Positions 10,271 to 21,152 are shown, counted from the stretch's first letter. The stretch: 64,000 bases of DNA from Symbiodinium natans (GCA_905221605.1 CAJNDS010000391.1:248001-312000), one strand, 5' to 3'. A program made the numbers and translations. The notes: generated from the letters alone by a model not told the origin.

Positions 10271-11567
10271 AGTTTAAATAATTTCGTTCAATTAGTTCAT
10301 TCATTTCCAAATGGGGGGGATTCCCCAGCCCCCACCCCCCCCCCCTTTGGAAATCAATGAATTAATTGAATTAATTGAATTAATTCAATTAATTGATTTT
10401 ATTTCCAAAGGGGGGGGGGGTTGGATTTAACTGAATTAATTGAATTAATTGAATTAATTGAATTGATTGAATTAATTGAATTGATTCAATTAATTCAATT
10501 AATTCAATTAATTCAATTAATTCAATTAATTCAATTAATTCAATTAATTCAATTAATTCAATTATTTCCAAATGGGGGGATTCCCCAGCCCCCACCCCTC
10601 CCCCCCCTTTGGAAATAAAATCAATTAATTGAATTAATTGAATTAATTGAAATAATTGAAATAATTGAATTAATTCAATTAATTCAATTAATTCCACCTC
10701 CCCTTTGGAAATAAATGAATTAATTGAAATTCAATTAATTCAATTAATTGAACTAATTCAATTAATTCATTTATTTCCAAAGGGGAGGGGGGGGGTGGGG
10801 GCTGGGGAATCCCCCCCATTTGGAAATAAATGAATTACTTGAATTAATTGAATTAATTGAATTAATTGAAATAATTGAATTAATTCAATTAATTCAATTA
10901 ATTCAATTAATTCCACCTCCCCTTTGGAAATAAATGAATTAATTGAATTAATTGAATTAATTGATATAATTCAATTAATTCAATTAATTCATTTATTTCC
11001 AAAGGGGGGGGGGTGGGGGCTGGGGAATCCCCCCCATTTGGAAATAAATGAATTACTTGAATTAATTGAAATAATTGAATTAATTCAATTAATTCAATTG
11101 ATTCCACCTCCCCTTTGGAAATAAATCAATTAATTGAATTAATTCAATTATTTCAATTAATTCAATTAATTCATTTATTTCCAAATGGGGGGTGGGGGCT
11201 GGGGCATCCTCCTCCCCCTAATACTAAACCACGAGCCCGGGCCTCCCCCCAATACTAAATCACGAGCCCGGGCCTCCCCCCAATACTAAATTACGAGCCC
11301 GGGCCTTCCCGCAATACTAAATCACGAGCCCGGGCCTCCCCCAATACTAAATCACGAGCCCGGGCTAAATCACGAGCCCGGGCCTCCAAATTACGAGGCC
11401 GGGCCTCCCCCCAATACTAAATCACGAGCCCGGGCCTCCCCCCAATACTAAATCACGAGCCCGGGCCTCCCGCAATACTAAATCACGAGCCCGGGCCTCC
11501 CCCCAATACTAATTTACAAGCCCGGGCCTCCTCCCAATACTAAATCACGAGCCCTCCTCCCCCCAAT

Positions 11568-13935
11568 ACTAGGGCACAGTTTTTGCTCCAAAAAGTGACA
11601 TCGCAAGCCCTGGTCCCTAAGATTTTGAGCTCATTTCTTGCCCCAAAGAGTAACATCGCAAGCCCTGGTCCCTAAGATTTTGGGCTCATTTCTTGCCCCA
11701 AAGAGTAACATCGCAAGCCCTGGTCCCTAAGATTTTGGGCTCATTTCTTGCCCCAAAGAGTAACATCGCAAGCCCTGGTCCCTATTATTTGGGGCCCAGT
11801 TTTTGCTCCAAAGAGTCAAATCGCAAGCCCTGGTCCCTAAGATTTTGGACTCAGTTTTTTGCTCCAAAGCAAGCCCTGGTCCTTAAGATTTTGGGCTCAT
11901 TTCTTGCTCCGAAGAGTCAAATCGCAAGCCCTGGTCCCGAAGATTTCGGGTTCAATTTTTGCTCCACAGAGTCAAACCGCAAGCCCTGGTCCCTAAGATT
12001 TGGGGCACAGTTTTTGCTCCAAAGGGTCAAATCGCAAGCCCTGCTCCCTAAGATTTTGGGCTCATTTCTTGCCCAAAAGAGTGACATCGCAAGCCCTGGT
12101 CCCTAAGATCTTGGGCCCAGTTGCTCCAAAGAGTCAAATCGCAAGCCCTGGTCCCTAAGATTTTGGGCCCAGTTTTTGCTCCAAAGGGTCAAATCGCAAG
12201 CCCTGGTCCCTAAGATTTTGGGTTCAATCTTTGCTCCAAAGAGTAACATCGCAAGCCCTGGTCCCTAAGATTTGGGGCCCAGTTTTTGCTCCGAAGAGTC
12301 AAATCGCAAGCCCTGGTCCCTAAGATTTTGGGTTCAATTTTTGCTCCAAAGAGTGACATCGCAAGCTCTGGTCCCTAAGATTGGGGGCCCAGTTTTTGCT
12401 CCAAAGAGTGACATCGCAAGTCCTGGTCCCTAAGATTTTGGGTTCAATTTTTGCTCCAAAGAGTGACATCGCAAGCCCTGGTCCCTAAGATTTGGGGCCC
12501 AGTTTTTGCTCCAAAGAGTAACATCGCAAGCCCTGGTCCCTAAGATTTTGGGTTCATTTTTTGCTCCAAAGAGTGACATCGCAAGCCCTGGTCCCTAAGA
12601 TTTGGGGCCCAGTTTTTGCTCCAAAGAGTGACATCGCAAGTCCTGGTCCCTAAGATTTTGGGTTCAATTTTTGCTCCAAAGAGTGACATCGCAAGCCCTG
12701 GTCCTTAAGATTTTGGGTTCGTTTTTTGCTCCAAAGAGTGACATCGCAAGCCCTGGTCCCTAAGATTTGGGGCCCAGTTTTTGCTCCAAAGAGTCAAATC
12801 GCAAGCCCTGGTCCCTAAGATTTTGGGTTCATTTTTTGCTCCAAAGAGTGACATCGCAAGCCCTGGTCCCTAAGATCTTGGGCCCAGTTTTTGCTCCAAA
12901 GAGTCAAATCGCAAGCCCTGGTCCCTAAGATTTTGGGTTCAATTTTTGCTCCAAAGAGTCAAATCGCAGGCCCTGGTCCCTAAGATTTTGCATTCATTGT
13001 TGCTCCAAAGAGTGACATCGCAAGCCCTGGTCCCTAAGATCTTGGGCCCAGTTTTTGCTCCGAAGAGTCAAATCGCAAGCCCTGGTCCCTAAGATTTTGG
13101 GTTCAATTTTTGCTCCAAAGAGTCAAATCGCAAGCCCTGGTCCCTAAGATTTGGGGCCCAGTTTTTGCTCCAAAGAGTCAAATCGCAAGCCCTGGTCCCT
13201 AAGATTTTGGGTTCATTTTTTGCTCCAAAGAGTGACATCGCAAGCCCTTGTCCCTAAGATTTTGGGCCCAGTTTTTGGTTCAAAGAGTCAAATCGCAAGC
13301 CCTGGTCCCTAAGATTTTGGGTTCAATTTTTGCTCCAAAGAGTCAAACCGCAAGCCCTGGTCCCTAAGATTTGGGGCCCAGTTTTTGCTCCAAAGAGTCA
13401 AATCGCAAACCCTGCTCCCTAAGATTTTGGGCCCAGTTTTTGCTCCAAAGAGTCAAATCGCAAGCCCTGGTCCCTAAGACTTTGGGTTCAATTTTGCTCC
13501 AAAGAGTGACATCGCAAGCCCTGGTCCCTAAGATTTGGGGCCCAGTTTTTGCGCCAAAGAGTAAAATCGCAAGCCCTGGTCCCTTAGATTTTTGGGTCGA
13601 TTTTTGCTCCAAAGAGTCAAATCGCAAGCCCTGGTCCCTAAGTTTTCGGGGTCGATTTGTGCTCCACAGAGTCAAATCGCAAGCCCTGGTCCCTAAGATT
13701 TCGGGGTCATTTGTGCTCCACGGAGTCAAATTGCAAGCCCTGGTCCCTAAGATTTTGGGCCCAGTATTTGCTCCAAAGAGTGAAATCGCAAGCCCCGGTC
13801 TTTAAGATTTTGGGCTCATTTCTTGCTCCAAAGAGTAACATCGCAAGCCCTGGTCCCTAAGATTTTGGAATCGATTTTTGCTCCAAAGAGTCAGATCGCA
13901 AGCCCTGGTCCTAAAATGTTGGGCTCAATTTTTGC
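11568..13935 (+). repeat. Satellite, about 55 bp unit, roughly 40 copies
   Basis: The unit reads 'tcgcaagccctggtcccta', 'agattttgggttcaat', 'ttttgctccaaagagtgaca' in order. Units often alternate between a GGGTTCAATTTTT form and a GGGCCCAGTTTTT form, giving a partial dimer of about 110 bp. Variants mix GACATC with CAAATC. No coding role is apparent. Confidence 0.95.
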
Positions 13936-16900
13936 TTTTCCCTTCTCTTCTGCTTCCTTTTAACTGATAAAACACAAGAAAGGAACTCATATGATAAAGC
14001 AGTGGAAAGGTAAGCAGAGGGTGACTCCTTGCGCGTGAGCCTTTCCATAATACTCCATCATATTCATCCTCTCGGCCTATCTCTTCTGTTCCTTTCCTTA
14101 CTCTTCTCCTTCTCATAGTTCTTCCTTTTTGTTTTTCTCATTTCGAAAAGAAAGAGGGAAGGGAGAAACAAGGGAGAGAGAATAGATAAAGAAGAGTGCC
14201 ATCTTCTCTGCGCCTTGTTTTGTCTCTCCCTCTTCTCTATTCATCTGTCTTCTATTCTCTTCCTTGCTCTTCCCATTAAATATGCAATCCTTGGTATCTC
14301 TCCTCTCTCCTTCTCTCTTCCTCCAACAGATGTGCTTTTGGATCGTTTTCTGCATCTTCAAGCGAGAAAAAAGGACACAGACTGCGATTAAAAGGGACGC
14401 CCATGTTGGATTGGCAGCAAGCCCAGCTGATGCTCATGATTCTCTCTCTTTCCCTACACATGGGCGATGGAACGGGTGTCCTTTTCAATCGTTTTCTGCA
14501 TCTTCAAGAGAAACAGGGACACCCCACAAGAAGGAAAAGCAACATAAGAGATAGGGAGGGAAATTGACCCTTTCCTCTCTTCTTATCTGCTATTTTTCTT
14601 ATTCGATTCAAAAAGCAACATAAGGGAAAGGGGATTTCCTGAAGAGGAGAGAGGGAACCTATCTGTGAAAAGCAAGAATGGTTTTTTCTAGTTCGAAAGG
14701 GAATAGGGAGAGACAAGGGAGAGATGATATGTACAGCTTTGCGCCTTATTTTGTGATTCCGTCTCCTTGCTTCCTGTCTCTTCTATTCCTTGCAGCACGC
14801 TTCGGGAAACATAGCATCCTTGTTATCTTTCCTCTCTCACTTCCCTTTCCCTTCTCTTCTTCCGCTTCCTTTTAACTGATAAAACACAAGAAAGGAACTC
14901 ATATGATAAAGCAGTGAAAAGGTAAGCAGAGGGTGACTCCTTGCGCGTGAGCCTTTCCATAATACTCCATCATATTCATCCTCTCGGCCTATCTCTTCTG
15001 TTCCTTTCCTTACTCTTCTCCTTCTCATAGTTCTTCCTTTTTGTTTTTCTCATTTCGAAAAGAAAGAGGGAAGGGAGAAACAAGGGAGAGAGAATAGATA
15101 AAGAAGAGCGCCATCTTCTCTATTCATCTGTCTTCTATTCTCTTCCTTGCTCTTCCCATTAAATATGCAATCCTTGGTATCTCTCCTCTCTCCTTCTCTC
15201 TTCCTCCAACAGATGTGCTTTTGGATCGTTTTCTGCATCTTCAAGCGAGAAAAAAGGACACAGACTGCGATTAAAAGGGACGCCCATGTTGGATTGGCAG
15301 CAAGCCCAGCTGATGCTCATGATTCTCTCTCTTTCCCTACACATGGGCGATGGAACGGGTGTCCTTTTCAATCGTTTTCTGCATCTTCAAGAGAAACAGG
15401 GACACCCCACAAGAAGGAAAAGCAACATAAGAGATAGGGAGGGAAATTGACCCTTTCCTCTCTTCTTATCTGCTATTTTTCTTATTCGCTTCAAAAAGCA
15501 ACATAAGGGAAAGGGGATTTCCTGAAGAGGAGAGAGGGAACCTATCTGTGAAAAGCAAGAATGGTTTTTTCTAGTTCGAAAGGGAATAGGGAGAGACAAG
15601 GGAGAGATGATATGTACAGCTTTGCGCCTTATTTTGTGATTCCGTCTCCTTGCTTCCTGTCTCTTCTATTCCTTGCAGCACGCTTCGGGAAACATAGCAT
15701 CCTTGTTATCTTTCCTCTCTCACTTCCCTTTCCCTTCTCTTCTTCCGCTTCCTTTTAACTGATAAAACACAAGAAAGGAACTCATATGATAAAGCAGTGA
15801 AAAGGTAAGCAGAGGGTGACTCCTTGCGCGTGAGCCTTTCCATAATACTCCATCATATTCATCCTCTCGGCCTATCTCTTCTGTTCCTTTCCTTACTCTT
15901 CTCCTTCTCATAGTTCTTCCTTTTTGTTTTTCTCATTTCGAAAAGAAAGAGGGAAGGGAGAAACAAGGGAGAGAGAATAGATAAAGAAGAGTGCCATCTT
16001 CTCTGCGCCTTGTTTTGTCTCTTCTCTATTCATCTGTCTTCTATTCTCTTCCTTGCTCTTCCCATTAAATATGCAATCCTTGGTATCTCTCCTCTCTCCT
16101 TCTCTCTTCCTCCAACAGATGTGCTTTTGGATCGTTTTCTGCATCTTCAAGCGAGAAAAAAGGACACAGAATGCGATTAAAAGGGACGCCCATGTTGGAT
16201 TGGCAGCAAGCCCAGCTGATGCTCATGATTCTCTCTCTTTTTCCCTACATATGGGCGATGGAACGGGTGTCCTTTTCAATCGTTTTCTGCATCTTCAAGA
16301 GAAAAAGGGACACCCCACAAGAAGGAAAAGTAACATAAGAGATAGGGAGGGAAATTGAAGAACTCCTCATTGTACTTGGTCATTCCCTTTCCTCTCTTCT
16401 TATCTGCCCATTTTCTGTGCGCCTTGTTTTGTCTCCCCCTCTTCTCCCATCATCTCTCTTCTGGTCTTTTCTTTGCTCTTCCCATTAAAAATGCAACCCT
16501 TTTTATGTCTCCTCTCTCCTTCTCTCTCCCTCCTCTTCTCCTGTTCCCTTCTAAACGACAAAAACGCAAGAAAGGAAGAATAAGAGGGGAATGGAGGCCC
16601 TGTTCCTTTTCCTCTTTCAATGGATGGGGGAAGTGGGCGGAGTTGGCCCCTTGCCCGTACACCCTCCCCATGCTTCAGCAAACCCCTCCTCTCGCCCTAT
16701 CGCCTCTGTTTTTTTCCTTGTGCCCAAACGGAAAACGAAAACGGGTTCCTTTATATGTTCATTGTCCTTCCTTTTGTTTTTTTATTTCACAGGGAAAAGA
16801 ACCAGAGAAGAGGAAGATAAGAACGAGAGGTGAGATGAAAACGGCACCATCTTCTCTTTGCCTTATTTTTGCACCTCCCTCTCCTGTCTTAATTTCTCTT

Positions 16901-17475
16901 CCACTCTTTTTTTCCATTGCTCTTCCCATAATATTGCATTCCTTTTGATAACTCACAGGAAATTAAAATGGCCTCCTTGTTGTCTCTCCTCTCTCACTTC
17001 CCTTTCCCTTCTCTCCTTCTGTTTCCTTTTAATTTTAACTGATAAAACACAAGAAAGGAGCTTGTAAAATCAAGCAGTGGAAGGGTAAGCAGAAGGTGAC
17101 TCCTTGTGCGTGGACCTTTGCCGTACTTCACCATACCCCTCTTTTCGGCCTATCTCTTCGGCTCTTTTCCTAACCCTTCTTCTTTTCATCTTTCTTTTTG
17201 TTTTTCTCATTTCGAAAAGACAGAGGGAACGGAGAGATAAGGGAGAGAGGATAGATAAAGAAGAGTACCATCTTCTTTGCGCCTTGTTTTATCTCTCTTC
17301 TATTCTTTTCTTGGCTCTTCCCATGAAAATCGTGTTCCTCTTATCTTTCCCTCCTTCTCTCCCTTCTCTTCTCCTCACGAGAGCCTTCGACTTTAGGATT
17401 GAGGAGAAAAAGAGAAGAGAAAAGAGGAACTACCTGGTTCTTGTTCCTGAGGCCTCCATAGTACGACTGACGTGA
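13936..17475. repeat. Pyrimidine-rich tandem repeat, about 883 bp unit
   Basis: Three copies begin near 13936, 14843 and 15726 and are almost identical. Landmarks (for example an ATG at 14264, 15147, 16053) are 883 and 906 bases apart. Copy 2 lacks a short segment near 15118. From about 16360 the unit continues in degenerate form to 17475. Short polypyrimidine stretches dominate. The 60-100 codon frames repeated in each copy lack protein-like composition, so I do not call them genes. Confidence 0.9.
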
Positions 17476-17590
17476 CAGCAGCGTACCCTCGTGGAAACGT
17501 GTATGGCTATAAGAAAACCCGAGTCCCAGCTTCCAAATAGACCCTATTTAAGCCACCCACCCCCCCCCCCCAAAAAAAAAAAAAAAAGAG

Positions 17591-17686
17591 GGCGTGACTC
17601 CCAGGAGGAGCTTCTCCACGCGCTTTGGCGAGCGGTCCAACAAGGACTCCGACGGGCAGACGGGCCTGCGCCTGCGAGGCGCCGCG
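17591..17686 (+). CDS. Candidate exon upstream of the ferlin
   Basis: It follows a C-tract/A-tract ending in GAG. The frame includes GVTPRRSFSTRFGERSNKD and ends at a GTGTAAGG donor. It is polar and basic with no recognised domain. If real it may encode a linker of the ferlin gene. Confidence 0.4.
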
Positions 17687-17856
17687 GTGTAAGGTTTGTA
17701 GCCCTAAACCCTGAACCCTCAACCCTAAATTCACTCCTGAGCACAAAAGGCCTGGTAAGAGTTTTTCGGGCTTCCTTCGCAGGCGCTCGCGCCAGCCTCA
17801 GCAGAAGCCGTGTCTCAACAAAGAGGGGCTTACTAGCTGCCTGTGCAGGCTTTGAA

Positions 17857-17947
17857 GTACTATATCCCCCTCGGGAATTATTGCTTATGTCTGTGTGTTT
17901 AAAACCCAAGAGGATATTAAGAACATTATCTTTGTTAAGGTTCTAAG
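17857..17947. mobile_element. MITE-like element, family M
   Basis: It has the inverted core TATATCCCCCTCGGGAAT ... AACCCAAGAGGATAT and ends with 'ttaaggttcta'. A second copy lies at about 23067-23153. Confidence 0.75.
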
Positions 17948-18030
17948 AGGAGCAGTATAGAGTATGGTTCTCTCGTGTTCTCTCACATACCTTGTCTGCA
18001 GCGTGTCATGGGGACTAGCGATAATACATG

Positions 18031-18120
18031 TAGGCCCTTGGGCCATCTTATATTTGCCCTTGTAGGGCTTAGGAGGGCCATATGTAGGAATATTTTGAGA
18101 GGGCTTCAAGGGCCATCCTA
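18031..18120. mobile_element. MITE-like element, family J
   Basis: Begins TAGGCCCTTGGGCCAT and ends TTCAAGGGCCATCCTA. The partner copy is at 19436-19531, directly before the exon at 19534. Confidence 0.75.
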
Positions 18121-18141
18121 GACCCTAACCCTAAACTGGAG

Positions 18142-18200
18142 GCAAGCTGGAGCACTCCAAGCAGGTGCACGTGTTCCAGCCTGACCCTTTGCATGCACAA
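18142..18200 (+). CDS. Ferlin exon candidate, linker
   Basis: Acceptor CTGGAG. The frame reads GKLEHSKQVHVFQPDPLHAQ. It is placed in the ferlin by position only, and the donor is uncertain (CAA followed by GGGCTC). Confidence 0.5.
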
Positions 18201-18404
18201 GGGCTCAGGGGGGACACTTTTTTTTGACGTAACCGCAAGAGCAAGCCTGCATGGAAACTTCACAGGACCCTGCTTCAAAAAAAAAGGGTCTCTCACCTCG
18301 CAGATACCTTTTTATCATCGGGGGCCCTTTAAACGAGACCCCCAAAAGGCTCGGTCCAGGCCTTGATGTCTTGATTATGTGGTTCTTGCAGCAGTAGGAT
18401 TGGT

Positions 18405-18505
18405 AGTCCGGTGGTACCCGTTAAGTTCCCTTACCAAGCAAGCAACCCCAGAAAAAGGGGAAACCCTCATTGGAAGATGGCTACTGGGCTAGTAGGAACC
18501 GATGG
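18405..18505. mobile_element. MITE-like element, family K
   Basis: Starts GGTAGTCCGGTGGTACCC, has the internal palindromic part 'aaccccagaaaaagggg', and ends with 'ggctagtaggaacc'. A related copy lies at 28683-28793 ('ggtagctcagtggtgccc'). Confidence 0.65.
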
Positions 18506-18592
18506 AAGGGGAGGCCGTAAACCCTAAACCCTAAACCCTAAACCCTAAACCCTAAACCCTAAACCCTAAACCCTAAACCGCGGCAAGCCAAG

Positions 18593-18688
18593 GACTTTTG
18601 GTACCACAACGCCCCGCTCATGCGCAACGCGGACATTGTGGACTTGAGCGATGAAACAGCTCCGGACTGGAACTTCATGAACGACAAG
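18593..18688 (+). CDS. Ferlin exon, spacer before second ferlin motif
   Basis: A 32-codon phase-0 exon preceded by a CCCTAAA array and GCCAAG, and followed by GTTGGA. It contains DFWYHNAPLMRNADIV and APDWNFMNDK. The aromatic D-(F/W)-W start resembles the conserved DWW segment between ferlin C2 domains. Confidence 0.75.
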
Positions 18689-18892
18689 GTTGGACCACAC
18701 CCAGGGTTTAAGGTTTGGGGTTTAAGGTTTAGAGTTTAGGGTTTAGGGTTTAGGGTTTATAAGGTTTAGGGTTTAGGGTTTATAAGGTTTAGGATTTAGG
18801 GGGCGGGCAGTGCAGTAGTCCTGGCCGTAAAAAGGGTTTAGGGTGTAGGGTACCCAGTGACACGGGTTGTGGCTTCCTGAGGTTTCCTGCAG

Positions 18893-18925
18893 AAAAGACG
18901 GAGGGCACTCAGGGCAAAACCCTCG
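18893..18925 (+). CDS. Ferlin small exon candidate
   Basis: Acceptor CTGCAG, donor GTAATA. The frame KTEGTQGKTL resembles the 'RGKT' stretch that precedes the VxGxFKG motif of ferlin spacers. The reading phase relative to its neighbours could not be closed. Confidence 0.45.
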
Positions 18926-19080
18926 GTAATATTGTAACATGTGATAGGTGATCTTGGTTGGTAAATATGTAGCAAGATCGACACTGGTCGATGAAAGGTA
19001 CATGGTTTGTCCATAGCAAGGAAATACAAAGCCACTTCAAGTCTTTAAGGGGCTTATGGGTAGGCTTTCAGAAAGCTTAG

Positions 19081-19128
19081 GTCTTTGGCTTCGTGAAGTG
19101 CGTCTTCAAGCTGATGGATGGCTGGGAG
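19081..19128 (+). CDS. Ferlin exon, GxxKGxFKV-type motif
   Basis: A 16-codon exon VFGFVKCVFKLMDGWE between CTTAG and GTTCTG. It corresponds to the V-x-G-(K/R)-F-K-G-x-F-(K/R)-V segment that ends each ferlin spacer. Confidence 0.75.
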
Positions 19129-19263
19129 GTTCTGCCACAGGGAGAGGATGCTCGCCTCAATGCATGAAGCTGCCTGCATTCCTACTACGTCCTTCCATGC
19201 TAAGGTTCCCTACATCCTTTTTTTTGGCATAGCATCCCTACTAAATGATGTCCAAAAGCTCAG

Positions 19264-19368
19264 GATCACGAGCACAGGCCCAAAGAGGAGTCGGACGACG
19301 AAGATGAGGCTGTTGCGGTCCAGGATGTGGCACCCGTGGTTCCTTCGCCCCCGAGCCGCGTTTGCCAG
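19264..19368 (+). CDS. Ferlin exon, acidic linker
   Basis: A 35-codon exon after GCTCAG, with PKEESDDEDEAVAVQD then PVVPSPPSRVCQ. The donor is either GA after CAG or GT eight bases earlier (CGC before GTTTGC). Disordered acidic linkers of this kind separate ferlin C2 domains. Confidence 0.75.
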
Positions 19369-19533
19369 GAAACATTTTTGGGAGTTTCCTGAAAAATTCT
19401 GGCTCCAGACCAAACTTCCGTCCTAGCACAGCTTAGGTAGGCCCTTGGGACATTTTATATTTTACCTTATGGGGTTGAAAGAGCCTCATATTTTGGGAAT
19501 ACTTTTGGGGGGCCTTCAAGGGCCATCCTAGAG

Positions 19534-19677
19534 AGCACTGGCAACTCAAGCTTCAGGTCGCCAGTGGACACCGGTGCTGGTGTGGGGTCACTGGATGACT
19601 TGGCGGTGGCCAAAAGTTCCGATGCACGGAAGAAGAGTAAGGGCGACGACGCGCAGTCCATCGTCGTCACTGCCGAG
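19534..19677 (+). CDS. Ferlin exon, linker
   Basis: Follows the family-J element directly. It contains STGNSSFRSPVDTGAG and VGSLDDLAVAKSSDARKK and ends SIVVTAE. The donor GAG before GACTGG (GA type) joins in frame to AAG before GACGTC at 19786, with GAC repeated at both boundaries. Confidence 0.75.
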
Positions 19678-19785
19678 GACTGGGGTTGCTTTCATCCTTT
19701 CATATGGATGTTGCCGTCGTTGTGGCGAGTCGAGATTCGTGTCACTTTCGTGCCTATAGGTGGATGCGCATGCATTCGCGGCAAG

Positions 19786-19895
19786 GACGTCGCAAAGCTT
19801 CGACGATCTGTTGGCTTTGATGATGACCTGGATTCTTATGCTTTCGACGTGGCGAGACTGACCTCGCGCTACAAGAACAAGGAGCGGCACGCAAT
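19786..19895 (+). CDS. Ferlin exon, second spacer
   Basis: DVAKLRRSVGFDDDLDSYAF, then ARLTSRYKNKERHA. This matches the ferlin pattern 'L-x-x-x-x-G-F-x-D-x-x-x-x-F-x-L-x-R-G-K'. The 3' end is uncertain: the continuation at 19914 is in another frame with only about 17 bases between. Confidence 0.7.
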
Positions 19896-19913
19896 GTGTT
19901 CTGGGGTCTATAG

Positions 19914-19976
19914 GGGATCTTTGGGAACTTTGAGGTTTCAGAATTCAGGGGCAAGATGTCGTTGCGCATTGGGCGA
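19914..19976 (+). CDS. Ferlin exon candidate, VxGxFxG motif
   Basis: A frame reading GIFGNFEVSEFRGKMSLRI continues the spacer as ferlins do (V-G-x-F-K-G). The link from the previous exon needs either an earlier GA donor (AAG before GAGCGG) with the acceptor TTTCAG, or a one- or two-base shift, so a sequence error or a decaying exon is possible. Confidence 0.5.
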
Positions 19977-20419
19977 TGCTTTGTGCCTGTGATCCGGGAA
20001 CTGGAGACGATGAGGAGTGCACCAGACTGTTCTTGTGGTCCTGTGGCCAGGGAGCATTTCAATGTCGCATCCTGCCTGTTTGGCTTTGGCTGTAGCACTC
20101 TCAAAACTTAGGGGACGTGAATCTCGACAGTTTTTTTTATGGCGGCACATGCCTGGGTTTTCGCGTCGGGGCATGGTAAGCACCTCCCTTAACAACACCC
20201 TAACCGCAGTCCTTTCAGCCTCCATGCTGAACTCAGGCCGCACACCACTCAAATAAACGAATTGGTGCTGTTCTTGAGTACCTTGCATAACACTGTTCCT
20301 GATCTTGTTGCTTGACGATCAAAGTGGCATTTGCCCAACCACCCTTTCAAGGAGCCGCGAGTAACCCTAGCTAGTAATGCAAAAGAAGCCATTATTGCAG
20401 CACTGTTGATCTCCTTCAG

Positions 20420-20464
20420 GAGCGAGTCCCTTCACGCATCCGTGTGCGAATCTACTTCATCAAG
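20420..20464 (+). CDS. Ferlin exon, C2 beta-1
   Basis: ERVPSRIRVRIYFIK: the first strand of a ferlin C2 (V-R-V-Y-x-x-x-A). The donor is AAG before GCCCGC. It joins to GAG before GCC at 21076 to give RVRIYFIKAICIFGKQ, a seamless GC-AG intron. Confidence 0.85.
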
Positions 20465-20899
20465 GCCCGCTTGTTGGGATCTTTCTCCTGGGTTTCCGCA
20501 AGAGGCTGTGTGGTCGAGTGTTGAGTGTTGAGACCCGGGGTTCAGGCCTCCTCAGAGTAGACAAAAATCTGCAGAGTGCGAACTGGCCTCCCGGGTCTCA
20601 GTCGAAGTCTTGAGAGTCGTGCTTTCTGAATTTGAAGCCCTCTGCCCCCAAAGCCTTCAGCCAACCAATGTAGGCGCAACAAGTAGAGGCAGCTAGCCCA
20701 GAGAACTGAACATGCTGCCAACATGCCACCAAGACGCATATTTTGGCCTTGCTGATTTGGGGGTTTAGGATTGTAAGGGACCCCCAATTTTGACCCCCAT
20801 ATAGTTGGATCCCCTTGTCATATAAGGCCGCCCATAGTCTCCAGGTTGCATCTTGAGGGTGAAGATCGTAAACTCCCATATCCCCTCGAAGCCATACAG

Positions 20900-21047
20900 C
20901 CGAACCAGGATGGGCTATTAGGCCTTATAATCCCCATAGTCAACCCTATAAAGGGCCTTTTTAAGGGGGTGAGAGGGTCTAATAATCAACCCTCTAAAGG
21001 GCCTCTTTAAGGGGTTATAGGGTCTACTAGCCCATCTGGAAGCCTTC
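20900..21047. mobile_element. MITE-like element, family I
   Basis: Inverted ends ACCAGGATGGGCTATTA and its degenerate complement 'ctactagcccatctgg', with an internal repeat 'aaccctctaaagggcc'. Related to 60015-60120. It sits inside the intron between 20464 and 21076. Confidence 0.75.
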
Positions 21048-21075
21048 TTAGTGGCAAATGCTCAATCCCCCTGAG

Positions 21076-21152
21076 GCCATCTGCATCTTTGGCAAGCAGG
21101 TCGAAGGCTTCTTTGGCAAGGCCTTCATTGATCCCTACTTAGCGTGCCAAAG
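21076..21152 (+). CDS. Ferlin exon, C2 Ca2+-loop 1 region
   Basis: AICIFGKQVEGFFGKAFIDP then YLACQ. The DPYL motif carries one of the C2 calcium-binding aspartates. The donor is non-standard (CAAAG before CTGCAG), but the phase fits the next exon at 21406. Confidence 0.85.

Larger units (their letters stand above)
8730..11567. repeat. Large imperfect palindrome, arms about 1.4 kb
   Basis: The outer left arm (8730-9025) is a tandem array of about 30 bp containing GGCCCGGGCTCGTGATTTAG. The outer right arm (11216-11567) is the same array reverse-complemented, with its irregular units (a short unit, a doubled CGGGCTCGTGATTTAG, a GGCCTCGTAATT unit) in mirror order. Inside lie AATT-repeat arms, and at the centre an exact mirror pair near 10012-10038 and 10255-10288. 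The left arm carries an extra fold-back element at 9037-9173 that the right arm lacks. Confidence 0.9.

Noticed and set aside
9737-10360. 207-codon ORF and its opposite-strand partners with AKFGQI-type repeats
   Set aside because: They arise from the mirror-symmetric hairpin core. Both strands give the same peptides.
9254-11124. ORFs with repeated Ile-Asn-Ser or Ile-Glu-Leu
   Set aside because: They translate the AATT nonamer arrays in both directions and are a by-product of the repeat.
11693-13860. ORFs through the 55-bp satellite
   Set aside because: Open on both strands with the same repeated peptide; no protein-like conservation.
14113-16358. Conserved 60-100 codon ORFs in each 883-bp repeat
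   Set aside because: Conservation is explained by recent tandem duplication. Composition follows the polypyrimidine tracts.
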